Shown piece after piece: positions 18,525 through 26,827 of a stretch of DNA of 64,000 nt. Origin of the DNA: Brevibacillus sp. DP1.3A (GTDB taxonomy: Bacteria > Bacillota > Bacilli > Brevibacillales > Brevibacillaceae); contig NZ_CP085876.1 in the NCBI RefSeq assembly GCF_013284245.2, positions 1,853,501 to 1,917,500 of the forward strand, in the 5' to 3' direction. A program made the translations under genes and the position numbers. The notes under the pieces were generated by a model. That model made no database searches and was not told where the DNA came from. It was given only the letters and a program-made list of their open reading frames with translations. Each line of letters opens with the position of its first letter. Position 1 is the first letter of the stretch.

Positions 18525-19318
18525 AAACATTACGTCGAAACGCACTATCTGGATACTCGTGGCTGATGCTGGTCTTTTTGTATCTGCCAATTTTGATCCT
18601 TGTCCTTTATTCGTTCAATGATTCACGGATCAACGCTACGTGGACTGGTTTTACGTGGAAGTGGTACGTTTCTTTGTTTGAAAACAGGCAGGTCATGCAA
18701 GCGCTGATGAACAGTTTGACGATTGGGGTTATCAGCAGCGTTATTGCAACGGTTTTGGGTACGGCTGCCGCTCTGGCGGTCAAGCATTATTCGATTCGTT
18801 GGAGCAACATCTTCAACGGGCTGATGTACTTGCCGATCGTCATCCCGGAGATCATGATGGGATTGGCTTTACTCGTGCTGTTTAGCCAGGTACAGATGGA
18901 ACTGGGGAAAGTGACCCTGATCCTGGCTCACGTTACGTTTAGCATGCCGTATGTGATGGTCATTATCTCTGGCCGTTTGGCTGATATGGGCAAAGAATTG
19001 GAAGAAGCTTCTCAAGATTTGGGAGCAACTCCTTGGGAGACATTGCGCTATGTGACGCTGCCTCTGATCATGCCAGGGATCATCGCAGGCTTCCTGATGG
19101 CGTTTACCCTGTCGCTGGACGATTTCATTATTTCGTTCTTTGTGGCTGGTCCGAATTCGACCACATTGCCACTCTACATTTACGGGTTGGTCAAACGAGG
19201 CGTTTCGCCAGAAGTGAATGCACTCTCGACACTTTTGATCGTGAGTACAGTGCTGTTGGTTGTGGTGGCAGAGATTTTCCGCCGCAAAGACTCGAAAAAT
19301 AATCAATCCATCTTTTAG
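18521..19318 (+). CDS. potC: Spermidine/putrescine ABC transporter permease PotC
   Basis: A 265-residue second permease, six helices, with the EAA loop EEASQDLGATPWETLRYVTLPL and the PotC-type segment LSLDDFIISFFVAGPNSTTLPLYIYG. Its ATG overlaps the potB stop in an ATGA arrangement, so both permeases are made in step. Confidence 0.95.
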   Translation: MKTLRRNALSGYSWLMLVFLYLPILILVLYSFNDSRINATWTGFTWKWYVSLFENRQVMQALMNSLTIGVISSVIATVLGTAAALAVKHYSIRWSNIFNGLMYLPIVIPEIMMGLALLVLFSQVQMELGKVTLILAHVTFSMPYVMVIISGRLADMGKELEEASQDLGATPWETLRYVTLPLIMPGIIAGFLMAFTLSLDDFIISFFVAGPNSTTLPLYIYGLVKRGVSPEVNALSTLLIVSTVLLVVVAEIFRRKDSKNNQSIF

Positions 19319-19379
19319 ATACATCATGGAGTTTTCATAATAGCAATCCCATAACTGATTTGGAGGTTGAGAGGAAAAA

Positions 19380-20435
19380 ATGAAACGTTTCAAGTCCTTG
19401 ATGATCGGCGCTTTGACCGCCGTACTTGCGGTGACTGCTGTAGGCTGCTCATCGTCATCTGAGCAAGAGCAACAAGTATTGAATATTTATAGCTGGGCAG
19501 ACAACTTCGACCCAGACGTCATCAAAGATTTTGAGCAAAAATTCAACGTCAAGGTTAACTATGACGTATACGGCAGCAACGAAGAAATGCTGGCAAAAAT
19601 TCAAGCGGGTGCATCCGGCTACGACCTGATTCAACCTTCCGACTACATGGTAGGCACTATGATTCAGCTGGGCCTCCTGGAAGAGTTGAGCAAAGCCAAC
19701 ATCCCGAACATGGGCAATATCGTGTCTACGTTCAAGACACCTCCTTATGACAAAGAAAACAAGTATTCACTCGTATATACATGGGGAATTACCGGGATCG
19801 CTTACAACAAGAAATATGTAAAAGAAACCCCGACAAGCTGGAACGATCTGTGGAATGAAGCTTACAAGGGCCGTGTCATCATGCTAAACGACCCACGTGA
19901 GGTTATGGGAATGGCATTGATCAAGAATGGCTTCTCCAATAGCACGAAAAACACAGAGGAACTGGAAAAGTCCTTTGCTGATTTGAAAAAGGTAGTACCG
20001 AATGTTGTTGCTTTTGATACAGACAACATCAAGCAAAAGATGATTGCTGAGGAAGCATGGATTGGAACGGTTTGGTCCGGTGACGCCGCTTTCATTCACG
20101 CACAAAATCCAGATGTGGAGTACGTCATTCCGAAAGAGGGCGCAACGATCTGGGCAGACACGCTGGCAATTCCAAAAGGCGCTAAGAACAAGGAAATGGC
20201 TGAGAAGTTCATCAACTACTTGATGGACCCAGAGGTCAGTGTGAAAAACTACGAGTCTATTGGCTACAGCAATCCGAACGAAAAAGCATACCCACTGCAC
20301 AGTGAAGAATATCGTTCCAATAAGATGGTCTTCCTGGATACAGCAGACATTGCACGTGCAGAGTGGCTGGTGGATGTAGGAGAAACCTTGCAGCAATACG
20401 ACCGCTACTGGACTGAAATGAAGAGCGGCAGATAA
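19380..20435 (+). CDS. potD: Spermidine/putrescine-binding lipoprotein PotD
   Basis: Extracellular polyamine-binding protein of 351 residues. A lipoprotein signal peptide ends at C23 (lipobox AVGC). The mature protein begins with the PotD-type segment LNIYSWADNFDPDVI; SWADNF and the downstream WTGDAAF-like WSGDAAF and TIWADTLAIPKGAKN stretches line the polyamine pocket in this family. GGAGGTTGAGAGG precedes ATG 19380. The gene closes the pot operon and is followed by a strong terminator. Confidence 0.95.
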   Translation: MKRFKSLMIGALTAVLAVTAVGCSSSSEQEQQVLNIYSWADNFDPDVIKDFEQKFNVKVNYDVYGSNEEMLAKIQAGASGYDLIQPSDYMVGTMIQLGLLEELSKANIPNMGNIVSTFKTPPYDKENKYSLVYTWGITGIAYNKKYVKETPTSWNDLWNEAYKGRVIMLNDPREVMGMALIKNGFSNSTKNTEELEKSFADLKKVVPNVVAFDTDNIKQKMIAEEAWIGTVWSGDAAFIHAQNPDVEYVIPKEGATIWADTLAIPKGAKNKEMAEKFINYLMDPEVSVKNYESIGYSNPNEKAYPLHSEEYRSNKMVFLDTADIARAEWLVDVGETLQQYDRYWTEMKSGR

Positions 20436-20448
20436 ATAGTAGTGAACG

Positions 20449-20482
20449 AACCGAGATGGAGTATTCCGTCTCGGTTTTTTGT
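20449..20482 (+). terminator. Terminator of the pot operon
   Basis: AACCGAGATGGA pairs with TCCGTCTCGGTT (one G-U) and runs into TTTTTT. Confidence 0.92.
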
Positions 20483-20583
20483 TTTCATTTTGTCTGGGAG
20501 CATACTCTTCGGCTGGAAAGGGGAATAGAGAAAGGACATTGGAAAAATAATAAGGGGACACCATATATTGGGGTAAACATAAG

Positions 20584-22059
20584 ATGACAACCAACATGAT
20601 TTCTGAATCCGTTAGCGAGACGCGAGAAAGATTATGGGATCACATGCGAAATCCGCGATTGGTGTTTCGTAATTTTTCTTGTGGAACCAATAGCTTGTTG
20701 TTAGCCTACCTCCCCTATCTAGTGGATACGGTCATTCTCCAGCAGGTGTTGCTTCCCTATTTGGAAAGACTACCTGACGAAAAGATCGTTCCTGATACAA
20801 TTTTGGGGAATGTTCCTGTTGCTCATGTTACCCAAACCATGGATTACAGGAAAGTCAGCGATTATCTCGTGAGGGGATGGATTTACCTTCAAATAGAAGG
20901 AACGGCGTGCGGGATTCTTCTCTACGTAGCAAGAATACCAAGTCGTTCTTTGGGAGAGGCTCAGGTCGAAACCCAGATTTTCGGTCCCCAGGTTTCTTTT
21001 ACGGAAGCCTTGGAAACCAACTTAGGGATGCTACAGGGATATCTGTCGACTGATTTGCTTACCAACGTATCCATTACGATTGGGAAGCGCAGCATGACAA
21101 ATGTGGAAATATGTTACATGGAGGAACTGGCTGCTCCTGAAAATGTTCAAACTGTCATTCAGCGTATAAACGATCTAGATATAGACGGCGTGATTGACAG
21201 CGGAAAATTGGTTCAACTGATTGATGACAATACGTTCTCTATTTTTCCGCAGCTAATCCTGACAGAACGACCTGATCATGTAAGTGAAGCCCTGTTAGAA
21301 GGAAAGGTTGTTGTGTTTGTGGAGGGGAGCCCGTTTGCTATCGTCGGTCCCAGTTCCTTCGTTGACTTTTTCAAGTCCAATGAAGATCTCTATGTCCGGT
21401 GGCAAATGGCTTCCTTCATCCGATTGTTACGTTTCTCGGCCCTTTTTGTCTCTTTGTTTTTTACAGCTACTTATGTGGCTGCACTTACGTTCCATTATGA
21501 AATGATTCCATCTGCTCTCCTTGTATCGCTAGTAAAGTCTCGTTCCAAGGTGCCTTTTCCCCCATTGTTTGAAGCTTTGCTGCTTGAGATGATTATTGAA
21601 TTCCTGCGGGAGGCTGGAGCAAGACTTCCTTTCAAAGTTGGGCAAACGATAGGGATCGTCGGCGGTATCGTAATTGGACAGGCAGCCGTTGCAGCGGGCT
21701 TTACCAGTAACATCTTGATCATGATTGTGGCACTCAGTGCATTAGCTTCGTTTACTTTTCCTTCCTACATGATGAGTACGGCAGTACGCATCCTCCGCTT
21801 TCCGATTATCCTGTTAGCTGGAATTTGGGGAGGCTTTGGTATTATGCTTGGCGCGTCTTTTCTATTGATACACATCCTACGTCAATCAAGTCTGGGACGT
21901 CCGTTTTTTCTACCCTTCTTCCCTTTTCGCTTGCAGGATTTTAAAAACAGTCTGATCCGGTTTCCTTTTGACTCTCTCGGCAAGCGTCCGGTTATGACAC
22001 GTTCTCCTGACGATACCCGTGCGCCTGATGAAGTCGGGAAAAAGAGACCAGTTCAGTAG
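20584..22059 (+). CDS. GerA-family spore germination receptor, A subunit (first operon)
   Basis: A 491-residue A subunit of a nutrient germinant receptor in the spore inner membrane. An N-terminal soluble region of about 270 residues is followed by the conserved GerA core: SPFAIVGPSSFVDFF, then several membrane helices with VPFPPLFEALLLEMIIEFLREAG split over positions about 325-350, and GQTIGIVGGIVIGQAAVAAG. A and B genes are 17 bp apart and B and C overlap, giving the usual gerABC order. The ribosome site is weak. Forespore sigma-G control is expected for the family, but I could not find a convincing sigma-G promoter upstream. Confidence 0.93.
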   Translation: MTTNMISESVSETRERLWDHMRNPRLVFRNFSCGTNSLLLAYLPYLVDTVILQQVLLPYLERLPDEKIVPDTILGNVPVAHVTQTMDYRKVSDYLVRGWIYLQIEGTACGILLYVARIPSRSLGEAQVETQIFGPQVSFTEALETNLGMLQGYLSTDLLTNVSITIGKRSMTNVEICYMEELAAPENVQTVIQRINDLDIDGVIDSGKLVQLIDDNTFSIFPQLILTERPDHVSEALLEGKVVVFVEGSPFAIVGPSSFVDFFKSNEDLYVRWQMASFIRLLRFSALFVSLFFTATYVAALTFHYEMIPSALLVSLVKSRSKVPFPPLFEALLLEMIIEFLREAGARLPFKVGQTIGIVGGIVIGQAAVAAGFTSNILIMIVALSALASFTFPSYMMSTAVRILRFPIILLAGIWGGFGIMLGASFLLIHILRQSSLGRPFFLPFFPFRLQDFKNSLIRFPFDSLGKRPVMTRSPDDTRAPDEVGKKRPVQ

Positions 22060-22076
22060 TTAGGTGTTGAATGTGA

Positions 22077-23180
22077 ATGTCACTGTCCACTTTTCGTCGG
22101 AACAGCCATATGGCTATCAGCGTATCGCTTGCGCTATTTATGGTTCATGGCAATCAGGTTGGAATCGGCATAGCTGGCGTACAACGGTTTATTTATGATA
22201 GGGTGCAACAAGACGCTTGGATTGCGGTCATAATAGCAGGCATTATGACACATATAGCAGCGTGGTTCATGCTAAAAATCTTAGCGAAATTCAAAAACAT
22301 GGATTTGTATGACATTCATCAAAGTGTATTTGGAAAATGGCCGGCTCGCGTTCTCAATTTCATCTTTATCGTATATATCATGGGGTCTGCCTTAACAATC
22401 TTGAGAGGGTACATCGAGATCATTCAGTCATGGATGTTTCCAGAAGTGCCTTCTTGGATATTAAATGCCGCCTTGCTTTGCCTGACCGTTTATGGAGTGA
22501 CGGGTGGCATTCGGGTGTTGGCTGGCATTAGCTTTTTTTCTGTGGGATTGACGATTTGGCAGCTGCTGCTCATGGCTTATCCCCTGCAATACGCCGATTT
22601 TCATTTATTGCAGCCAGTATTTCATCATGATATTGGACAGTTGTTGGACGGTGCGAAGAAGATGTCTTTTTCCACTATCGGATTTGAGATTATTTTGTTC
22701 ATCTATCCTTTTGTGAAGGAAAAGGAAATACTACCGCGGTATGTACATGGTGGGTTGTTTATGACTACCTGCTTGTATGTTGTCGTCATGTTGGTTACAC
22801 TCTTGTACTTTGAAGGCGAACAGCTTCAGCATCTTATCTGGGCAACGTTTATGATGATGAAAATTGTAGAGTTTCCGTTTTTGGAGCGTTTTGAGTTTGT
22901 GTCCATTTCACTGTGGATGCTCATCATGCTGGATAATTTGCTGATGGACTTGTGGATAGCCATGCGGGGGGTTCACCATATTAGTGGGGTCAAGGAAAGA
23001 ATGGCCCTTTTCGGGATTGTTGGTGTCATGTTTTTTGCTAGCAACTTTTTGGAAACACGCCAGTCGATTAATCTCATCACGGATATTTTCGGTGGAGTAG
23101 GTTTCTATATCATTTTTGTTTATCCGATCGTGCTTTATGTAGTGATTCGGCTGTTTCGGAAAGGAGCAGTCCGGACATGA
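22077..23180 (+). CDS. Spore germination receptor B subunit (endospore germination permease)
   Basis: A 367-residue protein with ten hydrophobic helices, belonging to the APC-related GerB permeases that bind the germinant. The first helix region with ALFMVHGNQVGIGIAGVQR is characteristic. Germinant specificity cannot be read from sequence alone. It lies between the A and C genes and its end overlaps the C gene by 4 bp. Confidence 0.93.
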   Translation: MSLSTFRRNSHMAISVSLALFMVHGNQVGIGIAGVQRFIYDRVQQDAWIAVIIAGIMTHIAAWFMLKILAKFKNMDLYDIHQSVFGKWPARVLNFIFIVYIMGSALTILRGYIEIIQSWMFPEVPSWILNAALLCLTVYGVTGGIRVLAGISFFSVGLTIWQLLLMAYPLQYADFHLLQPVFHHDIGQLLDGAKKMSFSTIGFEIILFIYPFVKEKEILPRYVHGGLFMTTCLYVVVMLVTLLYFEGEQLQHLIWATFMMMKIVEFPFLERFEFVSISLWMLIMLDNLLMDLWIAMRGVHHISGVKERMALFGIVGVMFFASNFLETRQSINLITDIFGGVGFYIIFVYPIVLYVVIRLFRKGAVRT

Positions 23181-24280
23181 AAAGGTTACGGTTGCTTGTT
23201 CACTACTTATTAGTGGTCGTGTTATTGAACGGCTGTGGGGAGCAACATGTATTAGAAAAATTGGGACTGGCGGTTGCAGTGGGATACGATCTTAGTAAAG
23301 ATGGACAGCTGTTAGGTACCACGGTATTTTATCAAATTGACCCGGAGGCACGTGAGTTGGTCACTGTGATTTCGGGCACAGCGCATACAAGCAAAGGACT
23401 CACCCTGTCACAGAACAGGGAGTCTTCCAAAAAAATTGTAGGCGGTCAAATTCGCGTCGTGGTCTATCACGATGAGTTAGCGCGCAAAGGGATCCTTTCT
23501 CTTGTGGAAAACTTAACGCGAGATGCCTCCATTGGAAGCAATGTATATCTAACAGTAGCCAAAGGACGAGCTTATGATATTTTGACACATCGGTATCCCG
23601 AGAACAGCAACATTGGAATTTACCTGTACCAAGCCATACGACAGAACGTCGAAGGAGAGAATATGATCTCCTCGAAACTTCATGAGTTCATGAAAGATTA
23701 TTATGCAGTCGGGAAAGATCCTGTGATGCCTTATATCGAAAGAGTAAAGAATGAATTGCATATTAATCAAATTGGTTTGTTTCGAGATGAAAAACTGGTG
23801 GCAGAGATTACAACAAGGGAAGGATTTTTCCTCAAGGTATTACGTGAGCGTTACAATAAGGGAGAATTGGAAATAAACATTTCCCTCGATAAAAAGCGTC
23901 TTTTTACTGTCATTGAACATATCTCAAGCAAAAAGCAAATTAAAGTGCTGGATTTGGAGAAACCAAGATTTTCTGTGAAAGTCAAGATGACAGCGCAGAT
24001 TCAGGAAATGGCTGAAAAAATTGATTTATCAAAGCCTGAGCAGTTGAAAAAGGTACAAAAAGCAATCGAATTGGCGGTAAAAAAAGAGACGGAACATTTA
24101 CTGGAAAAGTTAAGAAAACACGATGTAGACCCGGTAGGATTTGGAGAAATCTACAATATAGCCAGTCAAAAGAGCGGGAAAAAGAAATTGAGTAAAGATG
24201 AATGTCGGGAAATCATGAAAAGGGCGAAATATGAGGTGGATGTCGAGATCAAGGTTTTACGTACAGGCGTCATTGGGTAA
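23177..24280 (+). CDS. Spore germination receptor C subunit (Ger(x)C lipoprotein)
   Basis: A 367-residue lipoprotein with signal peptide and lipobox LNGC (C20). It starts the mature part with the VLEKLGLAVAVGYDLSKDG pattern typical of Ger(x)C proteins (a conserved D/E-rich opening after the cysteine) and ends with the C-terminal domain containing KYEVDVEIKVLRTGVIG. It is translationally coupled to the B gene by ATGA overlap. Confidence 0.93.
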   Translation: MKRLRLLVHYLLVVVLLNGCGEQHVLEKLGLAVAVGYDLSKDGQLLGTTVFYQIDPEARELVTVISGTAHTSKGLTLSQNRESSKKIVGGQIRVVVYHDELARKGILSLVENLTRDASIGSNVYLTVAKGRAYDILTHRYPENSNIGIYLYQAIRQNVEGENMISSKLHEFMKDYYAVGKDPVMPYIERVKNELHINQIGLFRDEKLVAEITTREGFFLKVLRERYNKGELEINISLDKKRLFTVIEHISSKKQIKVLDLEKPRFSVKVKMTAQIQEMAEKIDLSKPEQLKKVQKAIELAVKKETEHLLEKLRKHDVDPVGFGEIYNIASQKSGKKKLSKDECREIMKRAKYEVDVEIKVLRTGVIG

Positions 24281-24296
24281 AAGGAACAAAAAATAC

Positions 24297-24473
24297 ATAG
24301 CGCGGGATTATCCCGATTTTCTACAAATCGCCGATGTATTGACCGAACGGATTACAGGCGCCAAAAAAGTCATCCTGCCTGACTCAGCCCATATCCCACC
24401 GATGGATCAACCAGAGGTATTTAACAAACTCGTCCTGGAATTTCTCGGACAAAGCATTGTAAGATCATCCTAA
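24297..24473 (+). pseudogene. Remnant: C-terminus of an alpha/beta hydrolase
   Basis: Starting about 17 bp after the gerC stop, roughly 58 codons read YPDFLQIADVL, GAKKVILPDSAHIPPMDQP and VFNKLVLEFL, which is the normal C-terminal end of an alpha/beta hydrolase with the catalytic His in DSAH. No N-terminal half, nucleophile elbow or ribosome site precedes it. I read it as the surviving 3' end of a gene truncated by a deletion next to gerC. Confidence 0.65.
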
Positions 24474-24482
24474 TACAGTTTG

Positions 24483-24526
24483 AAAAGGCATGGATCGGAG
24501 AGAATTACCGCTCATGCCTTTTTTTG
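24483..24526 (+). terminator. Terminator after gerABC and the hydrolase remnant
   Basis: AAAAGGCATG and CATGCCTT arms with additional inner pairing, then TTTTTTTG. Confidence 0.85.
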
Positions 24527-24607
24527 TTTTCAACACTTTGCCACATCAGATAGCCCGATGGAGCCATATAGATTCTCGGACTATTTTGATAGGATTAAGG
24601 ACGAAAT

Positions 24608-25912
24608 ATGGAAGCAGGTGATAGGGTGACATACAACATCAGACATTATGCGGTTGTGTTTTTGCTCGCCTTCTTACTTGTACTGACAACGGGTATGACA
24701 ACTGCTTACGCCCATGCTGGCTTGATGAGCAGCTCACCGCAAGATGGTGAGGTACTGAAGGCGAATCCAGGACAAATATCTGCGCGGTTTACCGAAACAT
24801 TGGAGCCCGATCTTGTTAACGTGCGTCTATTTGACTGGGATGGCAAGGAAATAAAAGTGGAGCGGCCGACATTGCAGCCGGGTGATGCCTCGCAGCTGAA
24901 TGCGAAACTGCCAACCGATTTGGCGGAAGGGACGTATTCGGTTATCGTGTCTGTCGTTTCCGAGGATGGACATCCGATCGAAGAGAAGCTCACGTTTTCC
25001 ATCGGACAAAAAAGTGCAGTCGTGGTTCCGCCAAATGAGCAAAAAGCAGATTCAAGCTACTTGATCATGTACCGCTATTTGGCGCAAGGAATTATTCTCG
25101 TAGGTGGCGGCTTGTATCTGGTAGCGTGGGCAGCACAGCGTCATGGCTTGCCTTCACTTGCCCAGCTCATCGGGATTGGCAGACAAATTGGATGGAGTTT
25201 AGCGATCATCGGTCTTATATTTTTGTGGTTCTTGTATGACGAATCGTTAACCGCTGTATCACTTACGCAAGCACTGTGGCAGATGGACGGGAACTTGCTC
25301 AGTCAGTCTCCGTTTGCGATTATGCTTCTGGTGTCCTTTGTATTACTGTTATTGATCGCGATCCCCAATATGGTGTCCGGCTGGTATGTGGGAATCTGGA
25401 TTCTTTTGATCAGCGCACAAGCTTTTGGTGGTCATGCATGGGGCATTGCCCCTGTCTGGCTGTCCATTTTGCTGAGACTGTTGCATGTATTGACGGTCGC
25501 CGTGTGGATAGGAGCACTTGTCTACTTGCTACTTACAGTCAAAGTGGCTGAAAGAGGACAGGAGTCGTTCAAGAGGTTCTTTTTGCAGACAGTTGCTGTG
25601 GCGGCAGTGCTTGCTGTCGTGACGGGTGTTGTTATGCTCAGCGTGCAGACGGATCTCATGAATATTTTCCAGAGTACAACGGCATGGAGCTATCTGTTAT
25701 ACGGAAAAATAGCAAGTGTCTGCCTCATGCTTCTTCTAGCCTTTCGGCAAACAAGGCGCTGGCGGACGAAAAATTCTTTGCAGCCCGCTTACTTGCGTTG
25801 GGAGATTGTATTCGGGATTATCGCTGTTCTGGCTGGACTTTGGATGAGCCAAATCAACTACCCGACTGCGACGACAAATAATCAGGCCGTGATTCAAACA
25901 GATTCAAACTAG
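24608..25912 (+). CDS. Copper resistance CopC-CopD fusion (YcnJ-like copper importer)
   Basis: A 434-residue copper acquisition protein. After a signal peptide ending AYA, the mature chain starts with His (HAGLMSSSPQDGEVL), the first ligand of a CopC domain; the second site is EDGHPIEE near residue 120, giving the His...Asp-x-His Cu(II) pattern. From about residue 150 follow eight hydrophobic helices of the CopD/YcnJ permease domain. An alternative GTG start at 24626 after AGGTGAT is also reasonable. The YcnI-like gene follows by 15 bp, as in the B. subtilis ycnKJI locus, so import rather than resistance is the more likely role. No ycnK repressor gene is present here. Confidence 0.9.
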   Translation: MEAGDRVTYNIRHYAVVFLLAFLLVLTTGMTTAYAHAGLMSSSPQDGEVLKANPGQISARFTETLEPDLVNVRLFDWDGKEIKVERPTLQPGDASQLNAKLPTDLAEGTYSVIVSVVSEDGHPIEEKLTFSIGQKSAVVVPPNEQKADSSYLIMYRYLAQGIILVGGGLYLVAWAAQRHGLPSLAQLIGIGRQIGWSLAIIGLIFLWFLYDESLTAVSLTQALWQMDGNLLSQSPFAIMLLVSFVLLLLIAIPNMVSGWYVGIWILLISAQAFGGHAWGIAPVWLSILLRLLHVLTVAVWIGALVYLLLTVKVAERGQESFKRFFLQTVAVAAVLAVVTGVVMLSVQTDLMNIFQSTTAWSYLLYGKIASVCLMLLLAFRQTRRWRTKNSLQPAYLRWEIVFGIIAVLAGLWMSQINYPTATTNNQAVIQTDSN

Positions 25913-25927
25913 GGAGGATTTCATACG

Positions 25928-26551
25928 ATGAAAATGAAAAAATGGATGAGCAGTGTACTGGTAGCAGGTGCAGTTTTGACGTTGGCGACAGCAGCACAAG
26001 CACATGTGAACGTATATCCGAAAGAGGCTACTACAGGCTCCTATGAAAAATACACCGTGCGTGTTCCAGTAGAAAAAGACGTCAACACGACAAAAGTGAA
26101 GCTGGAATTCCCGGCAAATGTGAAGGTAAATTCCGTTCAACCGATTCCGGACTGGACCTACGAGTTCGAAAAAGATAAAGATGGTGTGAACACAGCACTT
26201 GTGTGGACAGCAACAGAAGGTGGAATCAAGGCGCATGAGTTCCAAGAGTTCACGTTTGTTGGGGCAAACCCGAAAGAAGAGGGCCAATTGGCTTGGAAGG
26301 CTTATCAGACCTATGCAAATGGCGAGGTCGTGGAATGGACAGGGGACAAGGATTCCAAAACGCCAGCGTCTGTCACTACCATTAAGACTGGTGTAGGCGA
26401 AGCAGGGCATGAGCATGGACAAGAACAAAAGCCGGCAACCGCTCCTGCCGGGGAAGCGGCGAGTACAGGCAGCAACAATACCTTGCCATTGGTACTTTCT
26501 GGTTTGGCGTTGTTGATCTCCATCGTTGGTCTGTTTAGAAAAAAAGCGTAA
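25928..26551 (+). CDS. ycnI: YcnI-family copper-binding protein (DUF1775)
   Basis: A 207-residue surface protein, with signal peptide ending AQA and mature N-terminus HVNVYPKEATTGS. The first His plus a downstream Glu and Trp form the known mononuclear copper site of the DUF1775 domain. After the domain (about 25-155) there is a His/Glu/Ala/Pro linker (GHEHGQEQ) and a C-terminal membrane anchor with positive tail, so it is tethered to the membrane. It probably hands copper to the adjacent CopCD importer. Confidence 0.9.
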   Translation: MKMKKWMSSVLVAGAVLTLATAAQAHVNVYPKEATTGSYEKYTVRVPVEKDVNTTKVKLEFPANVKVNSVQPIPDWTYEFEKDKDGVNTALVWTATEGGIKAHEFQEFTFVGANPKEEGQLAWKAYQTYANGEVVEWTGDKDSKTPASVTTIKTGVGEAGHEHGQEQKPATAPAGEAASTGSNNTLPLVLSGLALLISIVGLFRKKA

Positions 26552-26563
26552 GTGCTCCATAAT

Positions 26564-26604
26564 TAAGCTGTGCAGTGTGTCCAATCATGCTGCACAGCTT
26601 TTTC
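26564..26604 (+). terminator. Terminator of the copper operon
   Basis: AAGCTGTGCAG and CTGCACAGCTT form a perfect 11-bp stem followed by TTT. Confidence 0.88.
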
Positions 26605-26606
26605 CA

Positions 26607-26635
26607 TTGTGTGGCAATTAAAAACATTCTATAAT
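26607..26635 (+). promoter_or_regulatory. SigA-type promoter of the leader-MFS transcript
   Basis: TTGTGT (26607-26612), 17 bp, TATAAT (26630-26635). It is the only good promoter before the leader ORF and the MFS gene. Confidence 0.7.
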
Positions 26636-26666
26636 AGCTGTAATTACTTTCGGAGGTGTATATCAC

Positions 26667-26753
26667 ATGTTAAAAACACTATTCAGAGCAAGCAAGTACA
26701 CAGGAAGGAAAAATAGGAACGGCAGCATGACGCGTACGCATTTTGCACAGTAG
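26667..26753 (+). CDS. 28-residue leader peptide upstream of the MFS transporter
   Basis: ATG 26667 is preceded by GGAGGTG with ideal spacing. The peptide starts MLKTLFRASKY and is basic (RK-rich middle), ending RTHFAQ. Its 3' codons overlap the 5' arm of a stable hairpin (26721-26735). Such an arrangement is the hallmark of ribosome-mediated attenuation of resistance genes. It is too short to have been judged by homology; evidence is the strong ribosome site, the promoter at the right distance and the hairpin placement. Confidence 0.65.
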   Translation: MLKTLFRASKYTGRKNRNGSMTRTHFAQ

Positions 26754-26816
26754 AGGATTGTAGAGTAACGATCAGTATGTGAAAACGGAACGCGTCATCT
26801 GCCTAAAAAAAGGTGG
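26721..26816 (+). promoter_or_regulatory. Attenuator-like hairpin between leader ORF and MFS ribosome site
   Basis: GGCAGCATGACGCGT (26721-26735) pairs with ACGCGTCATCTGCC (26790-26803), 14 bp with one bulge. The MFS ribosome site AAAGGTGG begins 6 nt after the 3' arm. No T run follows the stem, so translational rather than transcriptional control is suggested. CAGTAT (26773-26778) can pair with ATACTG (26817-26822), next to the MFS ribosome site, as an alternative fold. Confidence 0.6.
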
Positions 26817-26827
26817 ATACTGCTTCC

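Noticed and set aside
20490..20583. Sigma-G promoter for the first ger operon
   Set aside because: GCATACT at 20500 and CATATAT near 20563 resemble forespore -10 boxes, but no matching -35 was found at the required distance.
26721..26816. Rho-independent terminator in the MFS leader
   Set aside because: The stem is strong but is followed by an A-rich stretch, not T, so it cannot act as an intrinsic terminator in this fold.
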